Assembly (NCBI RefSeq): GCF_014873485.1
Contig: NZ_JADBDT010000001.1
Location: forward strand, 682,001-746,000
Direction: 5' to 3'
Source of the DNA: Sphingopyxis sp. OAS728
GTDB taxonomy: Bacteria > Pseudomonadota > Alphaproteobacteria > Sphingomonadales > Sphingomonadaceae
DNA length: 64,000 nucleotides
Shown here: positions 37,322-45,781 of the stretch, piece by piece
Position numbering within the stretch: the first letter of the stretch is position 1
Layout: every line of letters starts with the position of its first letter
Notes under the pieces: model-generated
Database searches by the model: none
What the model was told of the DNA's origin: nothing
Seen by the model: only the letters and a program-made list of their open reading frames with translations
Program-made: the position numbers and the translations under genes

Positions 37322-37337
37322 GGTAATCATCGTTACC
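37322..37337. promoter_or_regulatory. Palindromic operator 2 and divergent promoters
   Basis: GGTAATCATCGTTACC repeats operator 1 with two changes. TACCATTGACC (37306-37316) and GGTCAATGGTA (37338-37348) give face-to-face -35 boxes (TTGACC). On the minus strand a 17-bp spacer, filled exactly by operator 2, leads to TATGGG. Repressor bound here would block both genes. Confidence 0.7.
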
Positions 37338-37355
37338 GGTCAATGGTAGAGGACG

Positions 37356-38012
37356 ATGGATGGAGAAATTGGGATGAACGACGCATCGGGCGGGGCCCGT
37401 ACCAAGGTCGGGCGCGAACAGCTTCTCGAGGTCGCTGCCGCCATCTTCTTCGAACAGGGCTATGCGGCCACGCGTATCGACGACATCATCGAGCGCACGG
37501 GTGGATCGAAACGCAATATCTACAGCGAGTTCGGCAACAAGGAGGGGCTGTTCGCGGCGATCGTGTCGCAGCACGCAGGCCGTGCGCTGTCCGCGCTGGC
37601 GATCGACAATCTGGCCGGCCAGAGCCTCCGTGAAACGCTCACCACTTTCGGCCACCGGCTGATCGACATCTATATGTCGCCCGCCCTGCTCGGCGTTTAC
37701 CGCATCGCCATCACCGAATGCGCGCGCTTCCCCGATCTGGTCCGCCGCTTCTACGATCTCGGTCCGGGTCGCGCGGGCGCGACTCTTGCAGAGGTGCTCG
37801 TTGCGGCGCAGGACCGCGACGAGATCCGCACCGGCGATTGCGCGATGGCGGGCGATCATTTTGTTGGAATGATCCGCGGCAACCTGCATCTGCAGGTCAT
37901 GCTGGGACTGCGCGAGCCGCCGGATGCGGCAGAACGTGAGGCACTCGTAGCGTCGGTCGTCGACATTTTCCTCGACGGCGCCGAATATCGAGACACGGCG
38001 CGGGGCCGCTAG
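37356..38012 (+). CDS. TetR family repressor of the efflux operon
   Basis: 218 aa. REQLLEVAAAIFFEQGYAAT and RIDDIIERTGGSKRNIYSEF form the HTH. The C-terminal part matches the AefR-like group (RIAITECARFPDLVRRFYDL). It is divergent from the emrA-like gene, and the paired palindromes between them are its probable binding sites, so repression of efflux and itself is likely. ATG 37374 is an alternative in-frame start with GGAG 9 bp upstream (212 aa). Confidence 0.91.
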   Translation: MDGEIGMNDASGGARTKVGREQLLEVAAAIFFEQGYAATRIDDIIERTGGSKRNIYSEFGNKEGLFAAIVSQHAGRALSALAIDNLAGQSLRETLTTFGHRLIDIYMSPALLGVYRIAITECARFPDLVRRFYDLGPGRAGATLAEVLVAAQDRDEIRTGDCAMAGDHFVGMIRGNLHLQVMLGLREPPDAAEREALVASVVDIFLDGAEYRDTARGR

Positions 38013-38198
38013 GTCAATCGAAAATCTACCGCCAACGCACATGTCGCCTGCCCTTCGTCGAAAGGCACTCCGGCGGGGCGAATAGGCTTATCGCTCCTAC
38101 CCACCGGAATGGTTCGGCGTGGAGACTGCTTATTTGGGGGTGGCGATTGAAGACCCGATTATTGGGGAAGCGACTATACCATCGTGTTCGCGCCGCGC

Positions 38199-38846
38199 TT
38201 ACCAGCGCAAGAAGCGCGGCAAGAGTAGGCGGCCTACGATCCCCGAAACGGGCACTGCCGATGCGTGCCAGAGCGTGATATGAACAAGGTCGTCGCTCGA
38301 GCAGAGCAGTGCAACGATGGTCGCCCCGGCCGCCCCCGCGGCGATCCCGATCACCCAGCCGGCCCGCGTCGGCGAAGTGGGCGCGCTCGCCTTCAGCCAG
38401 AGGAACAGCGCTGCCCCGACGCCCAGCCCCGCCACGACGCCCTGCACAAGGCATTGCCCCTCGAAGCCGCCATGTGCCGCCTCGGCGGCGGTATGCCCAT
38501 CGCCGAAAAACACGAATAGCGCCGCGAGCGGCAACGCCAGCAGCGCGCCGACCGCCCAGCGCCAGCCGCCATAGTCGCGGCCGACGCCGGGCAAACCCAT
38601 GCGGAGCGCGCTCCATGCCGCCGCGACACCCGCGGCGGCGATCAGCCAGAAGCTGAGCATCGAAATCGGCGGCATGGCGCCCTCGGCAATATCATGCCGC
38701 GCGCCGAACAGGCCGATCAGCGCCGCCCCGACGCCCAGCCACCCGGCTGCCACCCATAGCGATCCACGCGCAACACGCCGCGGGCGTACCGGCTTCAGAT
38801 CACCTGCCAAACCGTCGATCAGATCGTCGATCGATGCGTCCTTCAT
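38199..38846 (-). CDS. nrsF: NrsF-type (DUF1109) anti-sigma factor
   Basis: 215-aa inner-membrane protein, about six helices. MKDASIDDLIDGLAGDLKPV is the cytoplasmic N-terminal region, and WHASAVPVSGIVGRLLLPRFLRW ends it. DUF1109/NrsF proteins hold ECF sigma-F inactive at the membrane until stress; in Caulobacter two Cys of NrsF matter. Here the visible cysteines are in EGQCLVQG and ALLCSSDD. Its ATG begins 1 bp after the sigma gene stop, so the pair is coupled. Confidence 0.9.
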   Translation of the reverse strand: MKDASIDDLIDGLAGDLKPVRPRRVARGSLWVAAGWLGVGAALIGLFGARHDIAEGAMPPISMLSFWLIAAAGVAAAWSALRMGLPGVGRDYGGWRWAVGALLALPLAALFVFFGDGHTAAEAAHGGFEGQCLVQGVVAGLGVGAALFLWLKASAPTSPTRAGWVIGIAAGAAGATIVALLCSSDDLVHITLWHASAVPVSGIVGRLLLPRFLRW

Positions 38847-38847
38847 C

Positions 38848-39369
38848 TCATTCACTCTCAATCAGTTCGGCGAGCTTCTTGAGCCCGCGATGGATATTCA
38901 CTTTGACGAGCGATTCGCTCTGGCCGCTGATCTCGGAGGCCTCGGCGATCGAGGCGCCTTCGATCTTGACCAATGTGATCGCCTGCGCCTGTCCCGGCGG
39001 GAGCAATGTCAGCAGATGGTCGATGCTGAGCTTGGCGTGCACCGCCTCGTCCTCGGCGCCGACCGCGGCGTCATTGTCGCCGAGCTCGGCCTCGTCGCGC
39101 TGGCGGCGTAGCATGTCGATCCAGCGATAGCGGGCGATGGCCGCGAGCCACGGCAGGAAAGCGCGGCTGCTATCCCATGTCGCGAGCTTGCGATGCATCG
39201 ATACGAGCGTTTCCTGAACAAGGTCGTCGATATGGTGCGGCGCGATCCGACGCGCGAAATAGCGGGTGAGCCATTTGCGGCTGTCACCCAGCAACGCGCG
39301 ATAGGCGGCACGATCCCCCCGCTGCGATGCGGCCATCAGCCGTGCGAGCGAAGGTTCGTCGATGCTCAT
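38848..39369 (-). CDS. ECF sigma factor (sigma-F type)
   Basis: 173 aa from ATG 39369, with AGGA 9 bp upstream. Region 2 includes DDLVQETLVSMHRKLATWDS and FLPWLAAIARYRWIDMLRRQ; region 4 includes LLPPGQAQAITLVKIEG and SIAEASEISGQSESLVKVNI. The partner NrsF gene follows. In Caulobacter this pair answers heavy-metal or oxidative stress. A matching promoter upstream indicates autoregulation. The longer open frame to 39564 overlaps galE and is not supported. Confidence 0.92.
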   Translation of the reverse strand: MSIDEPSLARLMAASQRGDRAAYRALLGDSRKWLTRYFARRIAPHHIDDLVQETLVSMHRKLATWDSSRAFLPWLAAIARYRWIDMLRRQRDEAELGDNDAAVGAEDEAVHAKLSIDHLLTLLPPGQAQAITLVKIEGASIAEASEISGQSESLVKVNIHRGLKKLAELIESE

Positions 39370-39433
39370 TTGGCGTATGTCCTGACGAAGCGCACCGGAG
39401 CCGGCGACGCAGATGACGGCGTTTGATGACCTG

Positions 39434-39459
39434 TTCGCCGATATCGCCGCGAAGGTTAC
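39434..39459 (-). promoter_or_regulatory. Sigma-F-type promoter of the sigma/nrsF operon
   Basis: On the minus strand GTAACC (39459-39454), a 16-bp spacer, then CGAA (39437-39434). This equals the GTAACC-N16-CGAA motif known to me for Caulobacter sigma-F targets. It lies about 65 bp upstream of the sigma start codon. Confidence 0.75.
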
Positions 39460-39563
39460 ACGAAAACCGGCACATGGCCGACGGACAAATATTTGGCAGG
39501 ATGTCGCGGATAGAATAGGTCCGTCCGCGACGGTCGCTGCGCGCCTATGGAGATGATCGAGCA

Positions 39564-40580
39564 ATGAATATATTACTGACGGGTGGTGCGGGATATATCG
39601 GCAGCCATGTTGCGGCGCCGCTCGTGTCGGCCGGCCACAATGTGGTGTGCTTCGACAATCTGTCGAACAGCGATCCGTCGGTAATGGAGAGGCTCGAAGC
39701 GATCACGGGCCAGGCGGTTCCGCTCGTCACCGGCGACATTCGCGACGGCGATGCCTTGCGCCAGGTCCTTCGTGATCATGCGATCGAGGCGGTCATTCAT
39801 TTCGCGGGCCTCAAAGCCGTCGGGGAATCGGTCGCCGAACCGATGAAATATTACGACAACAATGTCCGCGGCACCCTGTCGCTGCTCGAGGCAATGGCGG
39901 ATTGCGGTGCCAAGACCCTCGTCTTCTCGTCGAGCGCCACGGTCTACGGCCAGCCCCAATATCTGCCGCTCGACGAAAATCATCCTACCTCGGCAACAAA
40001 CCCTTATGGCCGCACCAAACTGATGATCGAGGAAATGCTGGCCGATGTCGCCGCCGCCGATCCCGAATGGCGCATCGCGATCCTGCGCTATTTCAACCCG
40101 GTCGGCGCACACGATAGCGGGCTGATCGGCGAGAATCCGAACGGCATCCCGAACAATCTGATGCCCTTCGTCAGCCGCGTCGCCGCCGGGCGGCTCGCCG
40201 AGCTATCTGTGTTCGGCAATGATTATGACACCCCCGACGGCACCGGCGTGCGCGACTATATCCATGTCGTCGACCTCGCCGACGGCCATGTCGCCGCGCT
40301 CGATGCGATCGGCAAGACCGACCAGTCCCTGTCGATCTGGAACCTCGGCACCGGCCAGGGCTATTCGGTGCTCGACATGGTCGAGGCGTTCGAGCGCGTG
40401 AACGGCGTGCGCATTCCCTATCGCATCGCCCCGCGCCGCGACGGCGATGTCGCAAGCTGCTTTGCCAGCCCCGAACGCGCCGCGGCCGAGCTCGGCTGGA
40501 CGGCGGAGCGCGACCTCGACGCGATGTGCTCGTCGAGCTGGAATTTCGAACGCACCCTTGCGGGACGAAACGCCGACTAG
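39564..40580 (+). CDS. galE: UDP-glucose 4-epimerase
   Basis: 338 aa. LLTGGAGYIGSHVAAPLVSA, VCFDNLSNSDPSVMERLEAI, SSSATVYGQPQ, NPYGRTKLMIEEML (YxxxK) and LRYFNPVGAHDSGLIGENP are classical. Interconverts UDP-glucose and UDP-galactose, here probably for surface glycans. Its TAG stop interlocks with the TAG of the convergent GDT1 gene. Divergent from the sigma factor gene. Confidence 0.96.
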   Translation: MNILLTGGAGYIGSHVAAPLVSAGHNVVCFDNLSNSDPSVMERLEAITGQAVPLVTGDIRDGDALRQVLRDHAIEAVIHFAGLKAVGESVAEPMKYYDNNVRGTLSLLEAMADCGAKTLVFSSSATVYGQPQYLPLDENHPTSATNPYGRTKLMIEEMLADVAAADPEWRIAILRYFNPVGAHDSGLIGENPNGIPNNLMPFVSRVAAGRLAELSVFGNDYDTPDGTGVRDYIHVVDLADGHVAALDAIGKTDQSLSIWNLGTGQGYSVLDMVEAFERVNGVRIPYRIAPRRDGDVASCFASPERAAAELGWTAERDLDAMCSSSWNFERTLAGRNAD

Positions 40581-41149
40581 CCGAGCCAGCCCGCGGTCTG
40601 CACCAGCACCCACAGGCCGATCACCAAGAACAGCGCCGCTGCGACCATGCGAACCTTCGCAAGGTCGACGCGCTTGAGCAGTTCGTGGCCGAGGAAGATC
40701 GCGGGGACATTGGCGATCATCATGCCGAGCGTGGTGCCTGCAGTCACCGCGATGACGTCCTGATATTGCGCCCCGAGCGCGATCGTCGCGACCTGCGTCT
40801 TGTCGCCCATCTCGACGAGGAAGAAGGCGACAAGTGTCGTCAGGAAGGCCCCGAACCGCGGTTTCGGCGCATCATCGTCGTCGAACTTGTCGGGAATCAG
40901 CGTCCATGCTGCCATAGCGACAAAGGAAAGACCGATGGCGTAGCGAAAGACTGGGCTGTCGAGGAAGGCCGCCGCTTGTGCACCCAGCAACGCCGCGAGC
41001 GCATGGTTCGCGAGCGTCGCGGCCAAAATGCCGAGGATGATCGGCACCGGACGGTTGAACCGCGTCGCGAGCAGGATCGCGAGCAATTGCGTCTTGTCGC
41101 CGATTTCGGCGAGCGCAACGACGGCGGTCGAGGTGAACAGGGCTTCCAT
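40577..41149 (-). CDS. TMEM165/GDT1 family manganese exporter
   Basis: 190 aa from ATG 41149. Two copies of the signature EIGDKTQLLAILLA and EMGDKTQVATIALGA, each opening a three-helix half. Family members export Mn(II) or exchange Ca/Mn for protons. The yybP-ykoY riboswitch upstream, which turns on when Mn is high, supports Mn efflux. The upstream in-frame start at 41185 would place coding sequence in the leader and is unlikely. Confidence 0.93.
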   Translation of the reverse strand: MEALFTSTAVVALAEIGDKTQLLAILLATRFNRPVPIILGILAATLANHALAALLGAQAAAFLDSPVFRYAIGLSFVAMAAWTLIPDKFDDDDAPKPRFGAFLTTLVAFFLVEMGDKTQVATIALGAQYQDVIAVTAGTTLGMMIANVPAIFLGHELLKRVDLAKVRMVAAALFLVIGLWVLVQTAGWLG

Positions 41150-41225
41150 GGGGTACTCCGGGGCCGAGCGGCTTCGCGATTCCAATAGACATCAAACCCG
41201 CCGCCCGGCCCGGACGAAGGTCGAT

Positions 41226-41337
41226 GCCATTGGTCTCGCCCAAGCGGTCTCCCGCTTCCACCGCACCACGACCTCTCGGCCGAGTATGTTGACACGGTGG
41301 CCCGTCCCGAAGGACGGCTGGCTACTCCCCAGATGAC
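41226..41337 (-). ncRNA. yybP-ykoY (manganese) riboswitch
   Basis: Minus-strand RNA of the GDT1 gene. Conserved GGGGAGTAGCC is at 41330-41320, a tetraloop hairpin GTCC-TTCG-GGAC follows, then GTCAACATACTCGG (41293-41280) and GCGAGACC near 41240. CATCTGG pairs with CCAATG to close P1. These match the Mn aptamer core. A GC-rich stretch before the ATG can serve as expression platform. The 5' strand overlaps the stop of the lipoprotein gene. Confidence 0.85.
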
Positions 41338-41543
41338 GTGGGTCCGTTAGACGGCTTGGCGGGCTCTGGCAAGTCTTCCGATACGGCGGCGGCCGCCTCG
41401 TCCGATTTGGTAATATCGGCGTCCATCGCCTTGGCGCGCGCCTCGATCTCCTTGGCCGCCTTGTCATAGCGCTCCTCGAAGCGCGGCTCGTCCTTGCACG
41501 CCGCAAGCAGCAGCAACGGCACGAGGAGAACGACGGCGCGCAT
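41322..41543 (-). CDS. Small lipoprotein downstream of TamB
   Basis: 73 aa. Signal MRAVVLLVPLLLLAAC with lipidated Cys16, then a charged helical region (FEERYDKAAKEIEARAKAMD) and a Pro/Ser-rich tail. ATG 41543 overlaps the tamB stop (TGATG). Its final codons GGG GAG TAG are also the conserved riboswitch segment. Function unknown; the position suggests an envelope role with TamAB. Confidence 0.85.
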   Translation of the reverse strand: MRAVVLLVPLLLLAACKDEPRFEERYDKAAKEIEARAKAMDADITKSDEAAAAVSEDLPEPAKPSNGPTSSGE

Positions 41544-44500
41544 CAATAATCCTTGCGGTACCGGATGCTGAGGTTCGATCCGCCCGAACCGCCCGCCTGG
41601 CTGAGCAGCGACAGCGCGGGAGTCAGGCTGATCTCGAGCTGCGTCGCGGTATAGCCGCGCGCATCGGTAATCACCTCCAGATAAATATCCTTGGTGATAT
41701 ATTGCCCCGCCGCAAGCGCTGCACCGCGCCCAACCGTATCGTCGGGGCCGAGTACGCGCAGCCGGTCGATCCCCGTCGCCGACTGGAGCGAGCCGAGCGG
41801 GCTCAATCCCCCGCCCCCGCTGCTCAGCGTGTTGAGCGACGAGGCGAGTTGCACCGCCTGCAGCGGCGACAGCGTCGTAATCGAATCGCCGAAGAGGATG
41901 CGCGAGACGATTTCGTCCTGCGGCAGGCCGGGGACGCTCGAGAAAGCGATCTGCGGATTGCTCGCGCGGCCGGTGACGCTGATGCTGACGGTGACCGTCT
42001 CGATGGTATCGCTCGCAAGTAGGCGGATCGCCGGGTCGAAGGCCTCGCCGGTCGGGAAGGTTACCCTGCCCTCCTGAAGCTCGAACGAGCGGCCGGCAAA
42101 ACCGAGCGTACCGCGCACCAACTCGATCTCGCCGGTAACGCGCGGATCCTGCGTCGTGCCACGCAGCACGACGTCGGCTTTCCATTCCGATTCGAGCCCC
42201 ATGCCGCTGACATAGATTTCGTCGGGCGCCTTCAGCGCAATGTCGAGGCGAATGAGGTCGAACAGGCTGCCGCCGACCGCCTGGAGCCCGTCGCCGCTGA
42301 TCCGCTGGCGTCCAGCGGGCGGCTTGCGCCGTACCCCGGTGAGCACCGGAACCTGCGCCGCACCCTCGCGGATGATGCGATAGCGCGTTTCGGGAAGGCG
42401 CAGGCTGCCCGAGAGCAGCGCGGTCTGTCCCGCCACCTTTTCGAGCGTCAGATTGCCCGTCGCGCGCGCCGCGATATTCTCGCTCTTGGCGAGCCGCGCA
42501 TTGTCGAGCGTCGCCGAAATATTCATCGGATAACCATCGGCGGACGCGAGGCTGATAAAGCCCTTCGCTTGGATCGTACCGTCGCCAGCAGACGCGGTCA
42601 GTTGCTCGATCTCGAGCCGGTTGCCGGTGAAGCGGCCGTTCACGACCATATTGGTGAGCCGCGTGCCATAGGTCTGGTTTTCATAGACCATGTCCTTGCC
42701 GCGGATGACACCCTCCAGACACGGATCGGAGACGCTGCAACTGAAATCGGCCGCGACCGCGATCGGACCAGACACGTGCTGCGTCGCGGGACCGAAGAAG
42801 GAATAGAGCGTATCGGCAGGGCCATTGTAGCGGATGCCGCCGCCGAGCGGCGCCGCCATCAACCGTTCGGTCCAAGTGCCCGCACCTGCACCCAGCGGGC
42901 GCAGCGACGCCTGCAACCGCCCGATCACGCTGCCGCGCTTGCGCATCACGGCGCGCGCCTCGCCGCCGTCGGCGAGCAGCTTGCCCGCAAAATTGACGTC
43001 GACCGGCTGGCTCACGGACGCAGCGGTCGTGCGCGTAAAATCGGTGATCGTCAGCCGCGCATCGGCGCGCGGGAAGCTCTCCGAGTTCCTTTGCTCGAAA
43101 TCGAGACTGCCCGTCGCACGGCCGCCGAGCCCCATGTCGGGATAGACAGCGTTGAGGATCGCAATGTTGACGCGTTCGAGCCGGCTCTGGATCATGATGC
43201 CGTCGCCGAAGCGTCCCGCGACGCGTGCGTTGCTGCCGCGACCGAGGTTGATGTTGGTCGGCAGCAATTCATAGCCGTCAGCGCCGGGAATGATGCGCGC
43301 GGGCGACGTCGTGCGGAAATTGATGCCCGTCGCGCGGCCCTGCACCGACGCGCGCCATAGCTTGGGCTGGAGGTCGGCGTTGGCGGCAATGCGGAACGGC
43401 ACCCCGCTGGTACCCTCGACCAGCGCCTGCGCCTTGCCGGTTCCGTTGCGATAGTCGATCTTCGCACGGCCGACCGCAATGTCATATTCGCGGATCTGCG
43501 TGTCGGCGATCTGTATGTCGGCGACGATATGCGGCGTGTCGTAGAGCGTCACATCGGCGTCGACGATCGCCGAACCGACCGCGAGCTTGGCGGCGCCGGG
43601 GAGCACGACATCGTTGGCGCGGACGTTGATCGCCGCGGCCTGATATTGCCCCGCCGCGGTCAGCCGGACGAGACCGCCGAGCCCCTGCCCCGACGCGTTG
43701 AGTTGGCCGACAAAGGGCCCGGCATCGCTCTTCACCAGCCGCCCGTTGAAGCCAATGCCCGACAGGTCGCCGCGCTCGACATCGATTGTCAGCGGGCCCT
43801 TGGCGGTCAGCAGCACGACATCGGCCGACAGCGGGCCATAATCGGTGTCGCCCGTCGCCGCGAGGCGATAGCCGTTCGGCGCGCCGTTGATATTTGCGAC
43901 CAGATTGGCGAGCCCGATCCCGAGCCCGGGGCGCGCGGCCGTGACCACAGCCCGCGGATCGCTGATCGTTCCGGCGAGTTGCACGCCAACGGGCCCATAG
44001 TCGGTCGAATGGGCCTGCGCGGTCAGGCGAATCTGGCCATTCGGCGCATAGCTTCCCTGCCCGCCTGTTACCCGCAGGCGCGGCGCCGACAGGCGGAGGC
44101 CCGAGAAGCGGATGATCCCGTCCGTGCCGTAACGCACCGCGCTCGAGGCCGTCGCATTGCCGCCGAGGAAATCGCGCACTCCCGAATTGAACAGGCGCGT
44201 CGAGCGCGCGCGCACATTGCCGACGATCTCGAACCCGCCGCGTGGCGCAGTCTTGAGGTCGGCGTCGGTGTCGATGTCGAAGATGCCGACGCTTTCGATC
44301 CGGTAATCGTTGATCCGCCCGTCGATTGCGCCGGTGTAAAAGCCCTTGTTGAGATCGGCGATGAGGATCACCTTCGCATCGATGCGCGGCGAGCGCAGCC
44401 GCAGATTGTCGCTGAGGATTCGACCATTGCTGTAGGCAAGGTCGCCGTCGAGCCGCACCTGAACCAGCGTCCCGCCCGCAACGGTATCAAGCCCGCGGAT

Positions 44501-45781
44501 ACGCGTGGCCTTGCCCGCGACGGGAATGACGATCTGATCGGCGTCGACGCGCGCCTTGCCCGCAAGGACGATCCCCTCGACGATGATGTCGTTCACCGCG
44601 AGGCTGTTGGCATTCGCCTGATAATCGACCGTCGGGAGCGCGAAGGCGCCGTCGAGCGTCGCGGTGGCGCGAAGGCCATTGGCCCGCATCGCAGGCGCGA
44701 TCGCGCTCGGGCGGAGGATATTGGCCGCCAGCTTCAGACCCTCGTAGCGATTGGCGCCAAGGTCGATCCCGCCACTGATGCCGAGCTGCGCCGCGTCCGA
44801 CGACAGTCGCCCGTCGATGGCGGCCTTGCGCTCGTTCAGCCGCGCGGTGAGGTCGATCGCGGTTTCGGTCCCCAGCAATGCCGCGACCGGTCCGTCGGCC
44901 AGCATCCGCGACGCCTGCGCCGTGCCCTTGGCTGTAAAGGTGCCGTCCCGCCCCGTCAGCGCGATGCGCGCGAGCGGCGCGGCGCCGAGGTTCGCCGTCA
45001 GATTGCCGTTCCACAGCTTCCAATCACCGCGTCCGTCGAGCTTGGCGGTCAGCGTTTCCTCAAACCCGCCCATCGCGGCGAGCACGCCGCCCTTCGGCGC
45101 GGAAAGATCGAGCTTGACCGCGAGCCGGTTCGCCTCAGGCACCGCATCGAGCACGAGTTTCAACACATCGCCCTGCCCGCCGCCGCCCGCGATCGCCTCG
45201 GCATTGGCGGTGACTTGTGCGCGGCGGTCGGCAATCGCGATCTTGCCGTTCAGTTTTGCGACCTGGCGCTCGCCGGCGACCGGCGGTTCAAAGACGAAAC
45301 GGTCGACGCGCACCAGCCCGACGTCGATATCTAGGTCGGGCAGCAATGGCTCGCCCGTGTCAGGAACGACCTTGAATTCGGGCAGTTTCCGCATCGTCAT
45401 CGTCGCGGCGGTCGCCGATCGGACGTCGATGTGGTTTGCCAGATAACGGATCGGCCGCCAGTCGACCCTGACCTCGGGCGATGCCAGGAACACACCTTTG
45501 GGGTCCGACAACGTAAAATCGCGAATGACCATCTGGCCATAGAGCGATCCGTCGAGCCGGCCGATGCCGATCTTCATCCCGTTTTCGAACTCATATTTCT
45601 CGATCTGGGTGACGACGAACCGCCGTCCCGCGTCGCTGTTGAGCCCGACGAGGAACAGCGCGAAGAGCAGCACCAGCCCGAGCAGGCTCAGCCCGATCCA
45701 GCGCAGGATCGTGAACGGCCACGAACGCGGCGCCTTTGCCGGCACGGCTTCGTCTTCGGCGAAGGCGGCGTCGTCGGCCAT
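41543..45781 (-). CDS. tamB: Translocation and assembly module subunit TamB
   Basis: 1412-aa AsmA-like, beta-helix-rich inner-membrane-anchored protein. One N-terminal helix (LRWIGLSLLGLVLLFALFLV), long repetitive beta sequence, and the C-terminal DUF490 domain ending LSPLGSLQSATGIDRLRVLG then VEVITDARGYTAT-type text (here LEVITDARGYTATQLEISL). With TamA it moves lipids and/or assembles outer-membrane proteins. ATG overlaps the tamA stop (TGATG). Confidence 0.94.
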   Translation of the reverse strand: MADDAAFAEDEAVPAKAPRSWPFTILRWIGLSLLGLVLLFALFLVGLNSDAGRRFVVTQIEKYEFENGMKIGIGRLDGSLYGQMVIRDFTLSDPKGVFLASPEVRVDWRPIRYLANHIDVRSATAATMTMRKLPEFKVVPDTGEPLLPDLDIDVGLVRVDRFVFEPPVAGERQVAKLNGKIAIADRRAQVTANAEAIAGGGGQGDVLKLVLDAVPEANRLAVKLDLSAPKGGVLAAMGGFEETLTAKLDGRGDWKLWNGNLTANLGAAPLARIALTGRDGTFTAKGTAQASRMLADGPVAALLGTETAIDLTARLNERKAAIDGRLSSDAAQLGISGGIDLGANRYEGLKLAANILRPSAIAPAMRANGLRATATLDGAFALPTVDYQANANSLAVNDIIVEGIVLAGKARVDADQIVIPVAGKATRIRGLDTVAGGTLVQVRLDGDLAYSNGRILSDNLRLRSPRIDAKVILIADLNKGFYTGAIDGRINDYRIESVGIFDIDTDADLKTAPRGGFEIVGNVRARSTRLFNSGVRDFLGGNATASSAVRYGTDGIIRFSGLRLSAPRLRVTGGQGSYAPNGQIRLTAQAHSTDYGPVGVQLAGTISDPRAVVTAARPGLGIGLANLVANINGAPNGYRLAATGDTDYGPLSADVVLLTAKGPLTIDVERGDLSGIGFNGRLVKSDAGPFVGQLNASGQGLGGLVRLTAAGQYQAAAINVRANDVVLPGAAKLAVGSAIVDADVTLYDTPHIVADIQIADTQIREYDIAVGRAKIDYRNGTGKAQALVEGTSGVPFRIAANADLQPKLWRASVQGRATGINFRTTSPARIIPGADGYELLPTNINLGRGSNARVAGRFGDGIMIQSRLERVNIAILNAVYPDMGLGGRATGSLDFEQRNSESFPRADARLTITDFTRTTAASVSQPVDVNFAGKLLADGGEARAVMRKRGSVIGRLQASLRPLGAGAGTWTERLMAAPLGGGIRYNGPADTLYSFFGPATQHVSGPIAVAADFSCSVSDPCLEGVIRGKDMVYENQTYGTRLTNMVVNGRFTGNRLEIEQLTASAGDGTIQAKGFISLASADGYPMNISATLDNARLAKSENIAARATGNLTLEKVAGQTALLSGSLRLPETRYRIIREGAAQVPVLTGVRRKPPAGRQRISGDGLQAVGGSLFDLIRLDIALKAPDEIYVSGMGLESEWKADVVLRGTTQDPRVTGEIELVRGTLGFAGRSFELQEGRVTFPTGEAFDPAIRLLASDTIETVTVSISVTGRASNPQIAFSSVPGLPQDEIVSRILFGDSITTLSPLQAVQLASSLNTLSSGGGGLSPLGSLQSATGIDRLRVLGPDDTVGRGAALAAGQYITKDIYLEVITDARGYTATQLEISLTPALSLLSQAGGSGGSNLSIRYRKDY

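Noticed and set aside
38848..39564. Longer 238-aa form of the sigma factor
   Set aside because: The extension crosses the sigma-F-type promoter and the galE start; ATG 39369 has a good ribosome site.
43529..45334. 601-aa plus-strand open frame
   Set aside because: Shadow of tamB; no family likeness and no ribosome site.
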